A stretch of 33,432 bases of DNA from Dehalococcoidia bacterium (lineage in GTDB: Bacteria > Chloroflexota > Dehalococcoidia > GIF9 > AB-539-J10). A program made the translations under genes and the position numbers. The notes beneath the pieces are model-generated. The model was not told where the DNA came from. It searched no databases and worked only from the letters and a program-made list of their open reading frames with translations. Below are positions 1-8,508 of this stretch, piece by piece; positions within the stretch are counted from its first letter, which is position 1; every line of letters begins with the position of its first letter. The DNA is taken from positions 1 through 33,432 of the forward strand of contig JAUWFX010000006.1 in the NCBI GenBank assembly GCA_030606765.1, given 5' to 3'.

Positions 1-335
1 AACCCCCAGTCGGTGCAGGCGCTGTGGAGGCTTATGCCGTAGTCAGCGCGGGAAAGCTGCTCCTGTATTAGGGCATCCCCGACCATGGAAAGCTGCTGGT
101 TGCCGCCGAAGTCTTTGGGTATTTTGTTTTTCTGGTAGCCAAGACCTACCTGTAATTTTTTCAAGATGGGAGTAATTATTTCTTCATGTGTTACATCATC
201 ATCAATCTTATCACGGACCGGCATAATCTCCTTGTCGACAAAATCGGCAAGCGTATTTTGCATCATTCGTAGCTCTTCATTAACGAAACACTCTGGATAC
301 TGTAATTTGTACCACTGACTGGCCTGATTCACCAC
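1..335 (-). CDS. Acyl-CoA dehydrogenase, N-terminal part (runs off left edge)
   Basis: The minus strand reads open from a GTG at 335 (or the next GTG at 332) to the window edge, about 110 codons, with no stop. A Shine-Dalgarno AGGAGGG lies at 340-346, at suitable spacing for either GTG. The translation begins VNQASQWYKLQYPECFVNEE and continues with the helical N-terminal domain pattern of acyl-CoA dehydrogenases. This includes a segment reading KIPKDFGGNQQLSMVGDALI, followed by QEQLSRADYGISLHSACTD. The FAD- and acyl-CoA-binding middle domain lies outside the window. Such enzymes oxidise acyl-CoA thioesters to enoyl-CoA and pass electrons to ETF; the substrate cannot be told from this fragment. 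Family assignment is fairly firm; the exact start is uncertain by one codon. Confidence 0.82.
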   Translation of the reverse strand, partial: MVNQASQWYKLQYPECFVNEELRMMQNTLADFVDKEIMPVRDKIDDDVTHEEIITPILKKLQVGLGYQKNKIPKDFGGNQQLSMVGDALIQEQLSRADYGISLHSACTDWG

Positions 336-733
336 TTATCCCTCCTTTGAACGCACAATTCTTGTCAAGTATATTATACATCTTAATCCTAATTGTAGCA
401 CTTGCTAGGTCAGTGAAGTTTGAGGATAGCTTGAGGCGACTCTCGTAAAATGCTATTGTATTAAGTGGTTTCCTATCACGGAAGTGTCGGAATCGGCAGA
501 TGAGCATGACCTAGGACCATGTGCTGAAATGCGTGGGCGTTCGAGTCACCCGGTGGGTACTTTTTATTATATTTATGCTGATTCAAGGGAGCGGCTCAGC
601 AATTAATTTCCACATCCAATAGGCTGGCCAGTCGCATATCTGTCATGTTCTGACATTTTGTAGAAATCTTGTCACGGAAGTCATGGCGAGTCTGATGAAG
701 CGTAGTGGTGGAGGTAAGGGCTGAAAGCTCAAT
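336..733. other. Non-coding stretch between acyl-CoA dehydrogenase and the RCC1 protein
   Basis: About 400 bases without a convincing gene. The short open frames here have no ribosome binding site and overlap the acyl-CoA dehydrogenase start. The stretch holds the Shine-Dalgarno of the leftward gene, a decayed tRNA-Leu (listed separately) followed by a short T-run at 561-565, and about 170 bases in which I see no clear terminator or promoter. Confidence 0.6.
478..559 (+). pseudogene. Degenerate tRNA-Leu (anticodon TAG) remnant
   Basis: The plus strand reproduces the layout of a class II tRNA-Leu. TG at 485-486 leads into a D-arm with GAATCGGCAGA. The anticodon loop CCTAGGA has TAG at 512-514. 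A long variable arm follows at about 521-534, then a T-loop TTCGAGT at 540-546. It is damaged. Position 33 is C instead of the invariant T, the anticodon stem ends in an A-C mismatch, the T-stem has a C-A mismatch, and the acceptor strands (478-484 and 552-558) do not pair. A T-run follows. I read it as a relic rather than a working tRNA; a covariance-model scan would decide. Confidence 0.5.
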
Positions 734-2947
734 TCAGTGTTTTTTCCGGGCAGTTCTCCTTCGGCCTTGCCTTTCTGTCCGGGTAGCTCTCCTTCTACGC
801 ACGAAGAAAATCGCCAGTCCCGCTACCACCACCACTGCTGCTATAATCCCACCGATCAGCAGCCAGCTGAGCGCAAAGTTGGCGGTTATGGCGTAGTCGC
901 CATGCATAGTGACGATGGTTGTAGCGGCTCTCACATTGACGATGGCGTCCACATCACCAGTCCAGTTGACAAAGCGGTAGCCCCTCTCGGGCTCGGCAAC
1001 CACACGGGCTACCATCCCGCCATTATAGGTGAATACCCCTTCGCCAGGGGTGATAACAGAACCGTTAGGAGTGCTGGAGATGGTGAGGGCATACTCGACA
1101 ACTCCCAGATTCCATTTGGCGAGCTCGATATCAGGGCCTGCGGCGACTAGGGTGCCGTCGGCCTTAAGCCCCACCGTGTGATAGCTGCCCGCAGCGACCT
1201 GGGTGATATCCGTCCAGCTATTAATGACATATTGCCCACCGGCGTCGCTTCCCACGACAATTACGGTGCCGTCGGCCTTAAGCCCTACTGTTTGATAACT
1301 GCCTGCGGTAACCTGGATGATATCCGTCCAGCCCCCGATATTGCACTGACCGTAATAGTTGTTTCCCACAGCGACCGCCGTGCCGTCGTTCTTAAGCCCC
1401 ACCGTGTGACTACCACCTGAGGCAACCTGGGTGATGCCTGTCCACTCATTGACAAAGCACTGCGCGTCCTCGTTGGTTCCCACAGCGACCACCGTGCCAT
1501 CGTTCTTAAGCCCCACCGTGTGCCTGGAGCCTGCGGCGACCTGGATGATGTCCGTCCAGTTGCCAACATCGCACTGCTGGAATTGGTTATCTCCCACAGC
1601 GACCACGGTGCCGTCGTTCTTGAGCCCCACCGTGTGCATGGAGCCTGCGGCGACCCCGACGATGTCCGTCCAGTTGCCGACATTGCACTCCCCGTGGTCG
1701 TTCCGTCCCACGGCGATTACGGTGCCGTCGGACTTAAGCCCCACTGTGCGACCATAACCTGCGGAGACGTGGATGATGTCCGTCCAGCCCCCGACATTGC
1801 ACTGCCCGTAGCCATTCCATCCCACGGCGACCACGGTGCCGTCGGACTTAAGCCCCACTGTGTTATAACTGCTTGTGGCAAGTCGGCTGATATCCGCCCA
1901 GCCGCTGACATCGCACTGCCCGTAGTAGCTCTTTCCCATGGCAACCACAGTGCCGTCGGCCCTAAGTCCCACCGTGTGAGCTAGGCCAGCGGCGACCTGG
2001 ATGATGTCCGTCCAGCCCCCGACAGCGCACTCCCCGTTATTGTTCTTTCCCACGGCGACCACGGTGCCGTCAGACTTAAGCCCCACCGTGTGCTCCCATC
2101 TGGCGGCGACCTGGATGATATCCGTCCAGTCGCTGACATTACACTGCCCGGAGGACTTGTCTCCCGTGGCGATCACGGTGCCATCGGCTTTAAGCCCTAC
2201 CGTGTGATAGCTGCCGGCAGTGACCTGGACGATATCCCTCCAGTCCTCGACATCGCTCTGTCCACTGCCAATATATCCCACGGCGACCACAGTGCCATCG
2301 GCTTTAAGCCCCACCGTGTGAAAAAACCCTCCAGTGATCTGGATGATGTCCGTCCAGTCGCCGACATCGCACTGCCCGCCGAGGTTATCTCCTGCGGCGA
2401 TCACAGTGCCGTCGGCTTTAACCCCCACCGTGTAATAGATGCCAGCGGCGACTTGAATTATGTCCGTCCAGTTGCCGACATTACACTGTCCGTAGCCATT
2501 GCTTCCCGCAGCGACCACAGTGCCATCGGCTTTAAGCCCCACCGTGTGCTGGCCGCCTGCGGCGACCCGGATGATGTCCGTCCAATTGCCGACATCGCAC
2601 TGCCCGTAGTCGTTGACTCCCATAGCGACCACGGTGCCATCGGCTTTAAGTCCCACCGTGTGACCATAACCTGCGGCAACCATGGGCGTTACTTGCCCTT
2701 GCCCCGTAACAGAATGCGTATTCAGCGCCATTGCGGAAGCAGCGCTGAGGCGATATACCGCCGAATGAGTAATCGCATGGTCATCTGGCAGATGCACGGT
2801 TGCTGAAGTTCCCGCTACCGAAGCAGGAAGAAGCAAGCTGAAGACCAGGAAGATAGCGAGTAGGGCTGGCAGGAGCATCTTCTTATTTTTCGCGAAGGTA
2901 CCTATTTTGTATCGACTTAGCTCGCTTAATATATTCCTTGTTGGCAT
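734..2947 (-). CDS. Exported, membrane-anchored RCC1/BNR-type repeat protein
   Basis: 737 residues. A signal or anchor segment lies at about residues 21-47 (KNKKMLLPALLAIFLVFSLL). From residue 90 there are 13 full 38-residue repeats and a truncated 14th ending near 618. The repeat core is HTVGLKADGTVVAVG followed by GQCxVxxWTDIIQ, the pattern of RCC1-like beta-propeller blades. Residues 619-691 form an InlB-B/Flg_new-like bacterial repeat (GSVITPGEGVFTYNGG, then GYRFVNWTGD). A C-terminal transmembrane helix (about 694-717) is followed by a very basic tail of Arg and Lys, so the repeats should face outside. The start is supported by GGGAGG six bases upstream. It begins only 24 nt after the methyltransferase II stop, so it may be part of that operon. 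Function unknown; surface binding or adhesion is a guess. Confidence 0.85.
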   Translation of the reverse strand: MPTRNILSELSRYKIGTFAKNKKMLLPALLAIFLVFSLLLPASVAGTSATVHLPDDHAITHSAVYRLSAASAMALNTHSVTGQGQVTPMVAAGYGHTVGLKADGTVVAMGVNDYGQCDVGNWTDIIRVAAGGQHTVGLKADGTVVAAGSNGYGQCNVGNWTDIIQVAAGIYYTVGVKADGTVIAAGDNLGGQCDVGDWTDIIQITGGFFHTVGLKADGTVVAVGYIGSGQSDVEDWRDIVQVTAGSYHTVGLKADGTVIATGDKSSGQCNVSDWTDIIQVAARWEHTVGLKSDGTVVAVGKNNNGECAVGGWTDIIQVAAGLAHTVGLRADGTVVAMGKSYYGQCDVSGWADISRLATSSYNTVGLKSDGTVVAVGWNGYGQCNVGGWTDIIHVSAGYGRTVGLKSDGTVIAVGRNDHGECNVGNWTDIVGVAAGSMHTVGLKNDGTVVAVGDNQFQQCDVGNWTDIIQVAAGSRHTVGLKNDGTVVAVGTNEDAQCFVNEWTGITQVASGGSHTVGLKNDGTAVAVGNNYYGQCNIGGWTDIIQVTAGSYQTVGLKADGTVIVVGSDAGGQYVINSWTDITQVAAGSYHTVGLKADGTLVAAGPDIELAKWNLGVVEYALTISSTPNGSVITPGEGVFTYNGGMVARVVAEPERGYRFVNWTGDVDAIVNVRAATTIVTMHGDYAITANFALSWLLIGGIIAAVVVVAGLAIFFVRRRRATRTERQGRRRTARKKH
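1136..2680 (-). repeat. 114-bp tandem coding repeats (13.9 copies) in the RCC1-like gene
   Basis: The gene contains 13 complete 114-bp units and one shortened unit, each encoding 38 residues. They are in frame and similar enough that the complementary strand also carries long open frames. Most units carry one Cys in a GQC or GEC context (for example GQCDVGNW or GQCNVGNW). Units differ mainly at the loop after VAVG, which reads for example NDYG, NGYG, DNLG, KNNN or TNED. Confidence 0.9.
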
Positions 2948-2971
2948 TCTTTCCTCCCTGTGATTTACTTC

Positions 2972-3826
2972 TTATTGTTTCTCTTGCTTCGGGCGCTGCC
3001 GGTACGCTGCAATATAGCGTCGGGCGCGCTGGTCACGGCCGAGCACAAGCTCGGCAGCTAGAATAATTGGGCGCACTTTGGCCACATCCGCAATGAGGCA
3101 GGTGGCACCGGCTGCAACAGTCGTGACGACGAAGGCGTTATTAAGCAGTCCGCGGTCAGGCAAGCCGAAAGACACGTTGCTGGCACCCATTGTCATGTTC
3201 ACACCCAGTTCGGCCTTAATCCGCCGGATGGCTTCTATGATGTCTACTCCAGAACTAGGTTCAGCTCCTACCGCGAAAGCGAGGCAATCAATGACTAGGT
3301 CCTCACGGGATATACCTGCCGCCTCGACTTTTTCCACTATCTTATGGGCAATCCGTACCCTTCGTTCAGCGTCCTTGGGGATACCCTCATCATCCTGCAC
3401 CATACCGATGACCGCAGCCCCATATTTCTTGATCAGGGGCAGGATTCTTTTCAGGGAGTGCTCTTCACCGGTAACTGAGTTAACCAGCGGCTTACCCTTG
3501 TAGACCTTGAGCGCCGCTTCCAGGGCATCGGGGTTAGAACTATCAAGGCATAGGGGGGTATCTACGGTTTCCATTACTGCCTGCACCGCCTTGGGCAGCA
3601 CGCTTACCTCGTCGACGCCGAATGCTCCCACATTGATGTCTAGAATGTCTGCCCCGGCTTGCACTTGAGCCAAGGCTTCCTTGCGCACAATCTCCAGGTC
3701 GCCGGCCTTGAGAGCCTCGGCTAGCTTTTTCTTGCCCGTGGGATTGATACGCTCGCCGATAAGCACTGTGGGCTGGTTATCACCAATGATTACTTCCTTG
3801 CTTGGGCTTGATACTTTTGTTTCCAT
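2972..3826 (-). CDS. Methyltetrahydrofolate:corrinoid methyltransferase (methyltransferase II)
   Basis: 284 residues, a pterin-binding TIM barrel of the MeTr/AcsE/MtvA type. Visible signatures are GERINPTGKKKL near the N-terminus, DILDINVGAFG, TPLCLDSSNPDALEAAL, the NSVTGEE strand, LVIDCLAF and MGASNVSFGLP. These form the folate pocket in the family. It should move the methyl group from the methylated corrinoid protein onto tetrahydrofolate, or the reverse. The ATG at 3826 overlaps the upstream stop as TGATG and has GGAGG nine bases upstream. A TTG one codon earlier is less likely. It is the fifth gene of the corrinoid operon, and a Wood-Ljungdahl-type C1 pathway elsewhere in the genome is implied. 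The family call is firm; the in vivo direction is inferred. Confidence 0.93.
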   Translation of the reverse strand: METKVSSPSKEVIIGDNQPTVLIGERINPTGKKKLAEALKAGDLEIVRKEALAQVQAGADILDINVGAFGVDEVSVLPKAVQAVMETVDTPLCLDSSNPDALEAALKVYKGKPLVNSVTGEEHSLKRILPLIKKYGAAVIGMVQDDEGIPKDAERRVRIAHKIVEKVEAAGISREDLVIDCLAFAVGAEPSSGVDIIEAIRRIKAELGVNMTMGASNVSFGLPDRGLLNNAFVVTTVAAGATCLIADVAKVRPIILAAELVLGRDQRARRYIAAYRQRPKQEKQ

Positions 3827-5676
3827 CAATCTATTTCCTCCCTCTTGCCGTCTATAATCCGGTATCTTCCCAGATAACTTGCCTGCATAAATGTTGGCTG
3901 AAAGCTAGGGGTGCTGGCTAATTCAATATAACTAACTCTGGAGGCGACAGCCTGTGCCTTAGCCCGAGATTTAAGGGAAATCAGAGCCAGCTTGGCTCCC
4001 ATGCCGGCAGCGTTGCCCACTTGCCGGAAGCGATTTAGGGGTAGTGGTGGCAATATGCCAATTGTCACCGCACTGGCTACATCGATGTATGTGCCAAAAG
4101 CTCCGGCAATTATCACCTGCTTGATATCGTCTTCAAAGCAGCCGCTCGTTTCCAGAAGCACCTGAATACCGGTACGAATGGCGGCTTTAGCCAACTGCAG
4201 TTCTCGTATGTCAGTCTGGGTGATGGTGATGGCTGGCTTTCCTTTCCGCTCCTCCTTACTGACCAATATAAACTCGTGCTGTCCCTTGTAGGCGCGAACG
4301 CGAGGTCGATTGTCTGTTATCCTGCCACCCTTATCAATAATCTTAGCCAGATAAAGCTGGGCTAATGCATCAAGTATGCCCGACCCGCAGATGCCGACCG
4401 GCGACGCCCCGTCGATGGTCTGGTACTGGATTTTATCGCCATCTATGCGCAGGCGTTCAATAGCTCCTGTGGCTGCCCGCATGCCGTACTTGATATGACC
4501 GCCTTCAAAGGCAGGTCCGGAGGCACAGGAGGTGGTGGCTATCTTCCTCTTATAGATTAGAGAGACCTCGGTGTTAGTCCCGATGTCCAGAGCCACCGTT
4601 GTTTCTTTCGCTTGCCAGGCATCTGTTGCCAGCAACATGGACACATGGTCGGCGCCAACGAAGCCGGCGATGTTGGGCAGCAGGTGTACGTATGCCCCAG
4701 GGGCAATATTTAACCCCAACTCCCCAGCCCTGACTTCCAATGCCTGGCTGACGGCAGGCACGAAGGGAGTGAGCACAAGCTGTTTTACCGGCAGGCGGAG
4801 GAAAAGGTGGTGCATGGCAGTATTGCCGACGACCACTGCCTCCAAAATTTCTTCAGGTTTGGCACCAGCCTCAGCACAGAGGTCAGTGCAAAGCTCGTTG
4901 ATGGCATCAACCGCCAGTTTCTGTAACGCTGCCGCATTATCCGGCGAGTGAACGACAGTGGTTATACGGCTGATGATGTCTTCTCCATAGCTAATTTGGG
5001 GGTTCATTATCCCCTTGGCGGCTAAAGTCTGGCCGTCGCTGAGGTCAACCAGGTAGCCGGCAACCTTGGTAGTGCCCAGGTCTATAGCTAGCCCCAACTG
5101 GCGGCTTTTTGGGGGGTGAATGGCTATCACCTCGCCATTACGGACTACAGCCTGACTTTTCCACTTCCAGGACCGTAATTGGTCAGATATGGTGCGTAGG
5201 GCACCAATATCAATCTTGGTACATCGCAGCTTGTGCTGTTTGTTTAGTGCCTTAAGCAGGCGGTCGGCATCAGCCTGCGGTGCCGACAGGGACGGAGCTA
5301 CTAGTCGCAGGGAGTAGGCTTGAACCGCTGGCTCGGGGGGGACTCTTACCTCCAATCCCTCCACCTGGAGCCGCTGTGGGGTAGTCATTGACTCAGCAGG
5401 CACAGCTATTTTGCAGTCGCTGGTGGGATAGGTCTGGCAGGCTAGGCGCCACCCCTCCTTCAGTTCTTGTGAGGTAAATACTTCATGTTCGTTGGGCGTT
5501 GGTTTGGAGACAGTGCCGCTTAGAACTTGCACCTTGCATGAGTGGCATATTCCCTCGCCCCCACACATGCTGTTGATACCCACGCCGAGCTGGCGAGCAC
5601 AACCTAGAAGAGAATCATTCTTTTGACACTCCCCTCTTCGACCTACCGGCTCAAAATCAATGGTGAAATCAGCCAT
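3826..5676 (-). CDS. RACo-type reductive activator of corrinoid proteins (2Fe-2S ferredoxin + ASKHA/DUF4445)
   Basis: 616 residues. The N-terminal plant-type 2Fe-2S ferredoxin domain has ligands C38-x5-C44-x2-C47 and C80. A linker region leads to the ATPase part. Its ASKHA motifs are LAIDLGTTKVAGYLVDL near residue 195, VVVGNTAMHH, VALDIGTNTEV, and ASGPAFEGGHIKYGMRA. In the family, these proteins use ATP and a low-potential electron to reduce accidentally oxidised Co(II) corrinoid back to Co(I). It is the fourth gene of the operon, starting 7 nt after the activation-domain gene and ending in a one-base overlap with methyltransferase II, so tight coupling is expected. The partner is presumably the corrinoid protein at 7809-8441. 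Confidence 0.93.
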   Translation of the reverse strand: MADFTIDFEPVGRRGECQKNDSLLGCARQLGVGINSMCGGEGICHSCKVQVLSGTVSKPTPNEHEVFTSQELKEGWRLACQTYPTSDCKIAVPAESMTTPQRLQVEGLEVRVPPEPAVQAYSLRLVAPSLSAPQADADRLLKALNKQHKLRCTKIDIGALRTISDQLRSWKWKSQAVVRNGEVIAIHPPKSRQLGLAIDLGTTKVAGYLVDLSDGQTLAAKGIMNPQISYGEDIISRITTVVHSPDNAAALQKLAVDAINELCTDLCAEAGAKPEEILEAVVVGNTAMHHLFLRLPVKQLVLTPFVPAVSQALEVRAGELGLNIAPGAYVHLLPNIAGFVGADHVSMLLATDAWQAKETTVALDIGTNTEVSLIYKRKIATTSCASGPAFEGGHIKYGMRAATGAIERLRIDGDKIQYQTIDGASPVGICGSGILDALAQLYLAKIIDKGGRITDNRPRVRAYKGQHEFILVSKEERKGKPAITITQTDIRELQLAKAAIRTGIQVLLETSGCFEDDIKQVIIAGAFGTYIDVASAVTIGILPPLPLNRFRQVGNAAGMGAKLALISLKSRAKAQAVASRVSYIELASTPSFQPTFMQASYLGRYRIIDGKREEID

Positions 5677-5683
5677 TTTCTTC

Positions 5684-6373
5684 CTATTCTGTTACTTTAT
5701 AGTGACAGGTTTCCCTGAGGCTGCAGCGGGCACAGACTTCAGCCTGTGTCCACCTTGTCATTTGTGGTCCTATTCCCATGACCATGGAAGTCGATTTGCG
5801 GGGGACCAGCACTCCCGAAGCGGTCAGTCTCACTCCGATTTCATCTGCGTTGACCAATCTCAACAGGTTCCACTGCTCAGTCAAGGGAAAACCGGGCATA
5901 CCCGGGTTAACCGGGCTGTTTATCTCATAACCCCGAGATGAGACCTCACTGGCGAGACGCCTGAAGACTTCCAGAGCCATCATATCTACGGCGGTGCTGC
6001 CGATACCGTCCAGAATCATCCCTTGTAGAGCTGCGCTGTTTTTGCTGTAGTCTGTCACCTGTTTTTCCAGCCTGGGACCGATGGTGATAAGAATGACGGC
6101 AAGCTCCTTCGCCTCGGGGAAGGTTGCCGGCAGTAGTGGGCCGTTTATAGCTTTATCACCATCCAGCGATATCTGACTGTCGTTCATACTCTTTACCGTA
6201 TAGTACTCATAAGCCACTGCTGGCTCCAGCAGGCGAGACTTCTTGAGACTAGCGAGCAGTTCCCGAATTAAAAATTTCATCTCAGGCCTGACTTTAGCTC
6301 CTCCCCCCAGTCCCTGCCGCCGCAGCACCTCACTGGTCTTCAATCTCAAGGGAATATCACGGATTACGGGCAT
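5684..6373 (-). CDS. Vitamin B12-dependent methionine synthase activation domain-like protein
   Basis: 229 residues. The central part (LAVILITIGPRLEKQVTDYS, then LDGIGSTAVDMMALEVFRRL) and the later NPGMPGFPLTEQWNLLRLVN match the stand-alone relatives of the MetH reactivation domain. These often sit beside RACo genes. The C-terminus carries CARCSLRETCHYK, three Cys in a C-x2-C-x5-C pattern that could hold metal or act in redox. It lies between methyltransferase I and RACo with short gaps. The likely role is helping reactivate or bind the corrinoid protein; the exact reaction is not known to me. GAGGAGAGG just upstream of the ATG supports the start. Confidence 0.85.
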   Translation of the reverse strand: MPVIRDIPLRLKTSEVLRRQGLGGGAKVRPEMKFLIRELLASLKKSRLLEPAVAYEYYTVKSMNDSQISLDGDKAINGPLLPATFPEAKELAVILITIGPRLEKQVTDYSKNSAALQGMILDGIGSTAVDMMALEVFRRLASEVSSRGYEINSPVNPGMPGFPLTEQWNLLRLVNADEIGVRLTASGVLVPRKSTSMVMGIGPQMTRWTQAEVCARCSLRETCHYKVTE

Positions 6374-6423
6374 AGCCCAGCCTCTCCTCTGCTCTTATGT
6401 TACCACCACAGCCTGTTAGGTAG

Positions 6424-7776
6424 CTATTTGTATACGCCGTATTCCTTGGTGGTGTCAACCACCGCGTGGACGTTTTCTGCCTTTGCCTGGTCAAAGAATG
6501 CCCCATTGCTCACGATAAAGCCACCGCCCTTGGCGCAAATATCAATGAGGTTCTTGACGTAGTCCTTAACCTGCTGGGGGGTACCTACGGCTAGTATGTC
6601 GGAGGGCACATTGCCGTACATGCAGGCAACCTTGCCCAGTGTTTTCTTGGCTTTGGACATATCGCTCTGGTCCATCATCCATAGGGTCTTACCCTTAGGT
6701 AAGTCCTGCATAACCTCCAGGCGCGTGGTCCATTTCCCCTCAGCCGCAGGATTTGGTACTACTCCCTCAGCAATTAAGCCCATCATGACTTTTCGGAAGG
6801 TGGGCCAGTAGAATTTCTTAAACTGCTCATCAGACATAAAACCGTCAGCACCCTTATGCAGAGGCATGAATATTAGCGGATTTCCGTTCATCTTTGCAGC
6901 GCCTACCCCCATCTTAATCATGATTGGGGTCATCCTGTCCAGGGCTTCGAGGAGTTTTTCCGGCTGGCGGTACATATCCAGCATTATTCCTCTGGTCCCT
7001 CTGAGGGTGTCGCCAATTACATCAAAAGGTGCCTTGGTAAATCCGGCCCACAGGCCCGGAAATCCGGCGGCGCTAATCTCCGTATTAGAGGCACCCATAG
7101 CCCCTGCCCATTTCAGGGCTTCAGCACCAGCCTCAAAAAGAGCCTTATAGGTAGCTTGAACGGGGGGTAGACCAAAGGGGATGAAATTAAAGGCAACCCC
7201 GTATATTTCGAGTATGCCGGTGAGAGTAGGGAGCATCTTGAAACCTTCTAATGTGCCGAATACACGCGGCAGATAGGTATTGCTGAAGAAATTTGACGGG
7301 TCATCAATTAAGGCATCATATTCATCCGCCTTCATGTATTCGCCTTCATTGGCTTGATATGATTGCTCAGGCGGGACTCCGTGACCTGGCCAGGAATATA
7401 GCTTGTAGTCGAGGATTTCAAAGACTTTCCCCGGACCAGGACCTACTGCGCCAGGGTTCACATCTGCATCAAAGTCCAGGACAAATTTTTTGAATGCCCT
7501 ACAGCATTTGTCGTAGTCATACATAGATTCCTGTGGGGTTATTCCAGCATAATAAACGGGAAAGAAGTTAGGAGCGAGAAAAACCGGCACCCTGTCCGGC
7601 AATTTCTTCATTTGAATGGCGTCTTTTATCCTGGTTATCCTATCCTTGAAAGCCTTCTCGGCCTGGGGGCTCTGGAATTTAAGGTCGTTTCCCTGCGGGT
7701 CTTTCGGCGAAAGCCAGCGGTTGAACATTTCCTCCTGCTTTTCATCCGAGGACATATCTTCCCATTGTTTTTCCAT
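6424..7776 (-). CDS. UroD-family corrinoid methyltransferase (methyltransferase I, probable O-demethylase)
   Basis: 450 residues with the uroporphyrinogen-decarboxylase barrel used by MtaA, CmuA and O-demethylase MTI proteins. Recognisable segments are SDEQFKKFYWPTFRKVM, VACMYGNVPSDILAVGTPQQ and the closing GGGFIVSNGAFF. In classic MtaA the zinc site is HxC plus a later Cys. Here the HxC position reads LWMMDQSD and the terminal Gly-Cys is Gly-Ala, so the metal site must differ. Sitting directly after the corrinoid gene, it is the likely enzyme that takes a methyl group from the growth substrate. A methoxylated aromatic is the best guess from the neighbours; methylamine or methyl-halide use is possible. 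The start has AGGAGG seven bases upstream. Confidence 0.85.
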   Translation of the reverse strand: MEKQWEDMSSDEKQEEMFNRWLSPKDPQGNDLKFQSPQAEKAFKDRITRIKDAIQMKKLPDRVPVFLAPNFFPVYYAGITPQESMYDYDKCCRAFKKFVLDFDADVNPGAVGPGPGKVFEILDYKLYSWPGHGVPPEQSYQANEGEYMKADEYDALIDDPSNFFSNTYLPRVFGTLEGFKMLPTLTGILEIYGVAFNFIPFGLPPVQATYKALFEAGAEALKWAGAMGASNTEISAAGFPGLWAGFTKAPFDVIGDTLRGTRGIMLDMYRQPEKLLEALDRMTPIMIKMGVGAAKMNGNPLIFMPLHKGADGFMSDEQFKKFYWPTFRKVMMGLIAEGVVPNPAAEGKWTTRLEVMQDLPKGKTLWMMDQSDMSKAKKTLGKVACMYGNVPSDILAVGTPQQVKDYVKNLIDICAKGGGFIVSNGAFFDQAKAENVHAVVDTTKEYGVYK

Positions 7777-7808
7777 TTTATTGCCTCCTGTAGATTATAT
7801 GGGGATTG

Positions 7809-8441
7809 TTAGCCGACACCGATCCATTTCTTGGCTAGGGTAACTCCGGCCATGGCGTCCTTGCCGTAGGCATCAGCGCCAGTATAATTCTTTATCTCAT
7901 CACTCATCTGGCCGCCGCCAATCATGACTTTTACCTTGTCTCGTAAGCCGGCAGCTTTCATGGCTTCCACGGTTTGTTTCATGGAATCAAAAGCCAGGGT
8001 TAAAAAGCCGCTTAAGCCCACAATAGGGGCGCCGGTTTCCTTTATCTTCTCCACAAACTTTTGCGCCGGCACGTCCACGCCGAGATCATGAACCTCGAAG
8101 CCATTGACATCAAGCATAAAGACGACGATGTCCTTGCCGATGTCATGTATATCCCCGGCAACAGTGCCGAAAACGATCTTGCCCAGCTTCTTGCTCTCTG
8201 CCGTCTTGGTTAGCTTGGGCTTGACCAGTTCGGTTACTGTTTTCAGTATCTCACCGGAGTATACAAGGTCAGGTATGAAATACTCGCTGCTGGCAAAGCG
8301 CTGGCCCACGATTTCCATGCCCTTTCTGGCATCTCCCAGAATCTCGAGCGGGTCTTCACCGGCACTCAGCCTGTCTTTCACAATCTTAATAGCCTCTTGC
8401 TCCTTCAAATCAGCTAGCGTGTTGACTAGGTCTTTAGCCAT
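7809..8441 (-). CDS. Corrinoid (B12-binding) methyl carrier protein
   Basis: 210 residues, the usual size of MtaC/MtvC-type carriers. The first 85 residues are the helical cap (DPLEILGDARKGMEIVGQRF, then YFIPDLVYSGEILK). The Rossmann domain starts near 88 with the base-off B12 motif D97-I-H99-D-I-G102, whose His replaces dimethylbenzimidazole as lower cobalt ligand. SGFLTLAFDSMKQTVEAM and VMIGGGQM complete the fold. It is the first gene of the minus-strand operon, 32 nt ahead of methyltransferase I, with TAGGAGGGA before the ATG. It should shuttle the methyl group between methyltransferases I and II. Confidence 0.95.
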   Translation of the reverse strand: MAKDLVNTLADLKEQEAIKIVKDRLSAGEDPLEILGDARKGMEIVGQRFASSEYFIPDLVYSGEILKTVTELVKPKLTKTAESKKLGKIVFGTVAGDIHDIGKDIVVFMLDVNGFEVHDLGVDVPAQKFVEKIKETGAPIVGLSGFLTLAFDSMKQTVEAMKAAGLRDKVKVMIGGGQMSDEIKNYTGADAYGKDAMAGVTLAKKWIGVG

Positions 8442-8508
8442 CTTTGTTTCCCTCCTATACCTGTATTGGACTCTATAGTCCGGTGGCGTTAATGCTCTTT
8501 GAAAACGA

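Noticed and set aside
280..507. 75-residue leftward open frame
   Set aside because: It overlaps the true start of the acyl-CoA dehydrogenase and the tRNA-like relic, has no ribosome binding site and no recognisable content.
653..664. CATTTTGTAGAA also occurring at about 12430 and 17450, and TCACGGAAGT at 476 and 672
   Set aside because: These are short matches in unrelated contexts (one is coding sequence); chance is the simplest explanation.
1285..2806. Long open frames on both strands within the RCC1-like gene
   Set aside because: They arise because the 114-bp units repeat in register, so alternative frames stay open as well; the products are low-complexity copies without signals.
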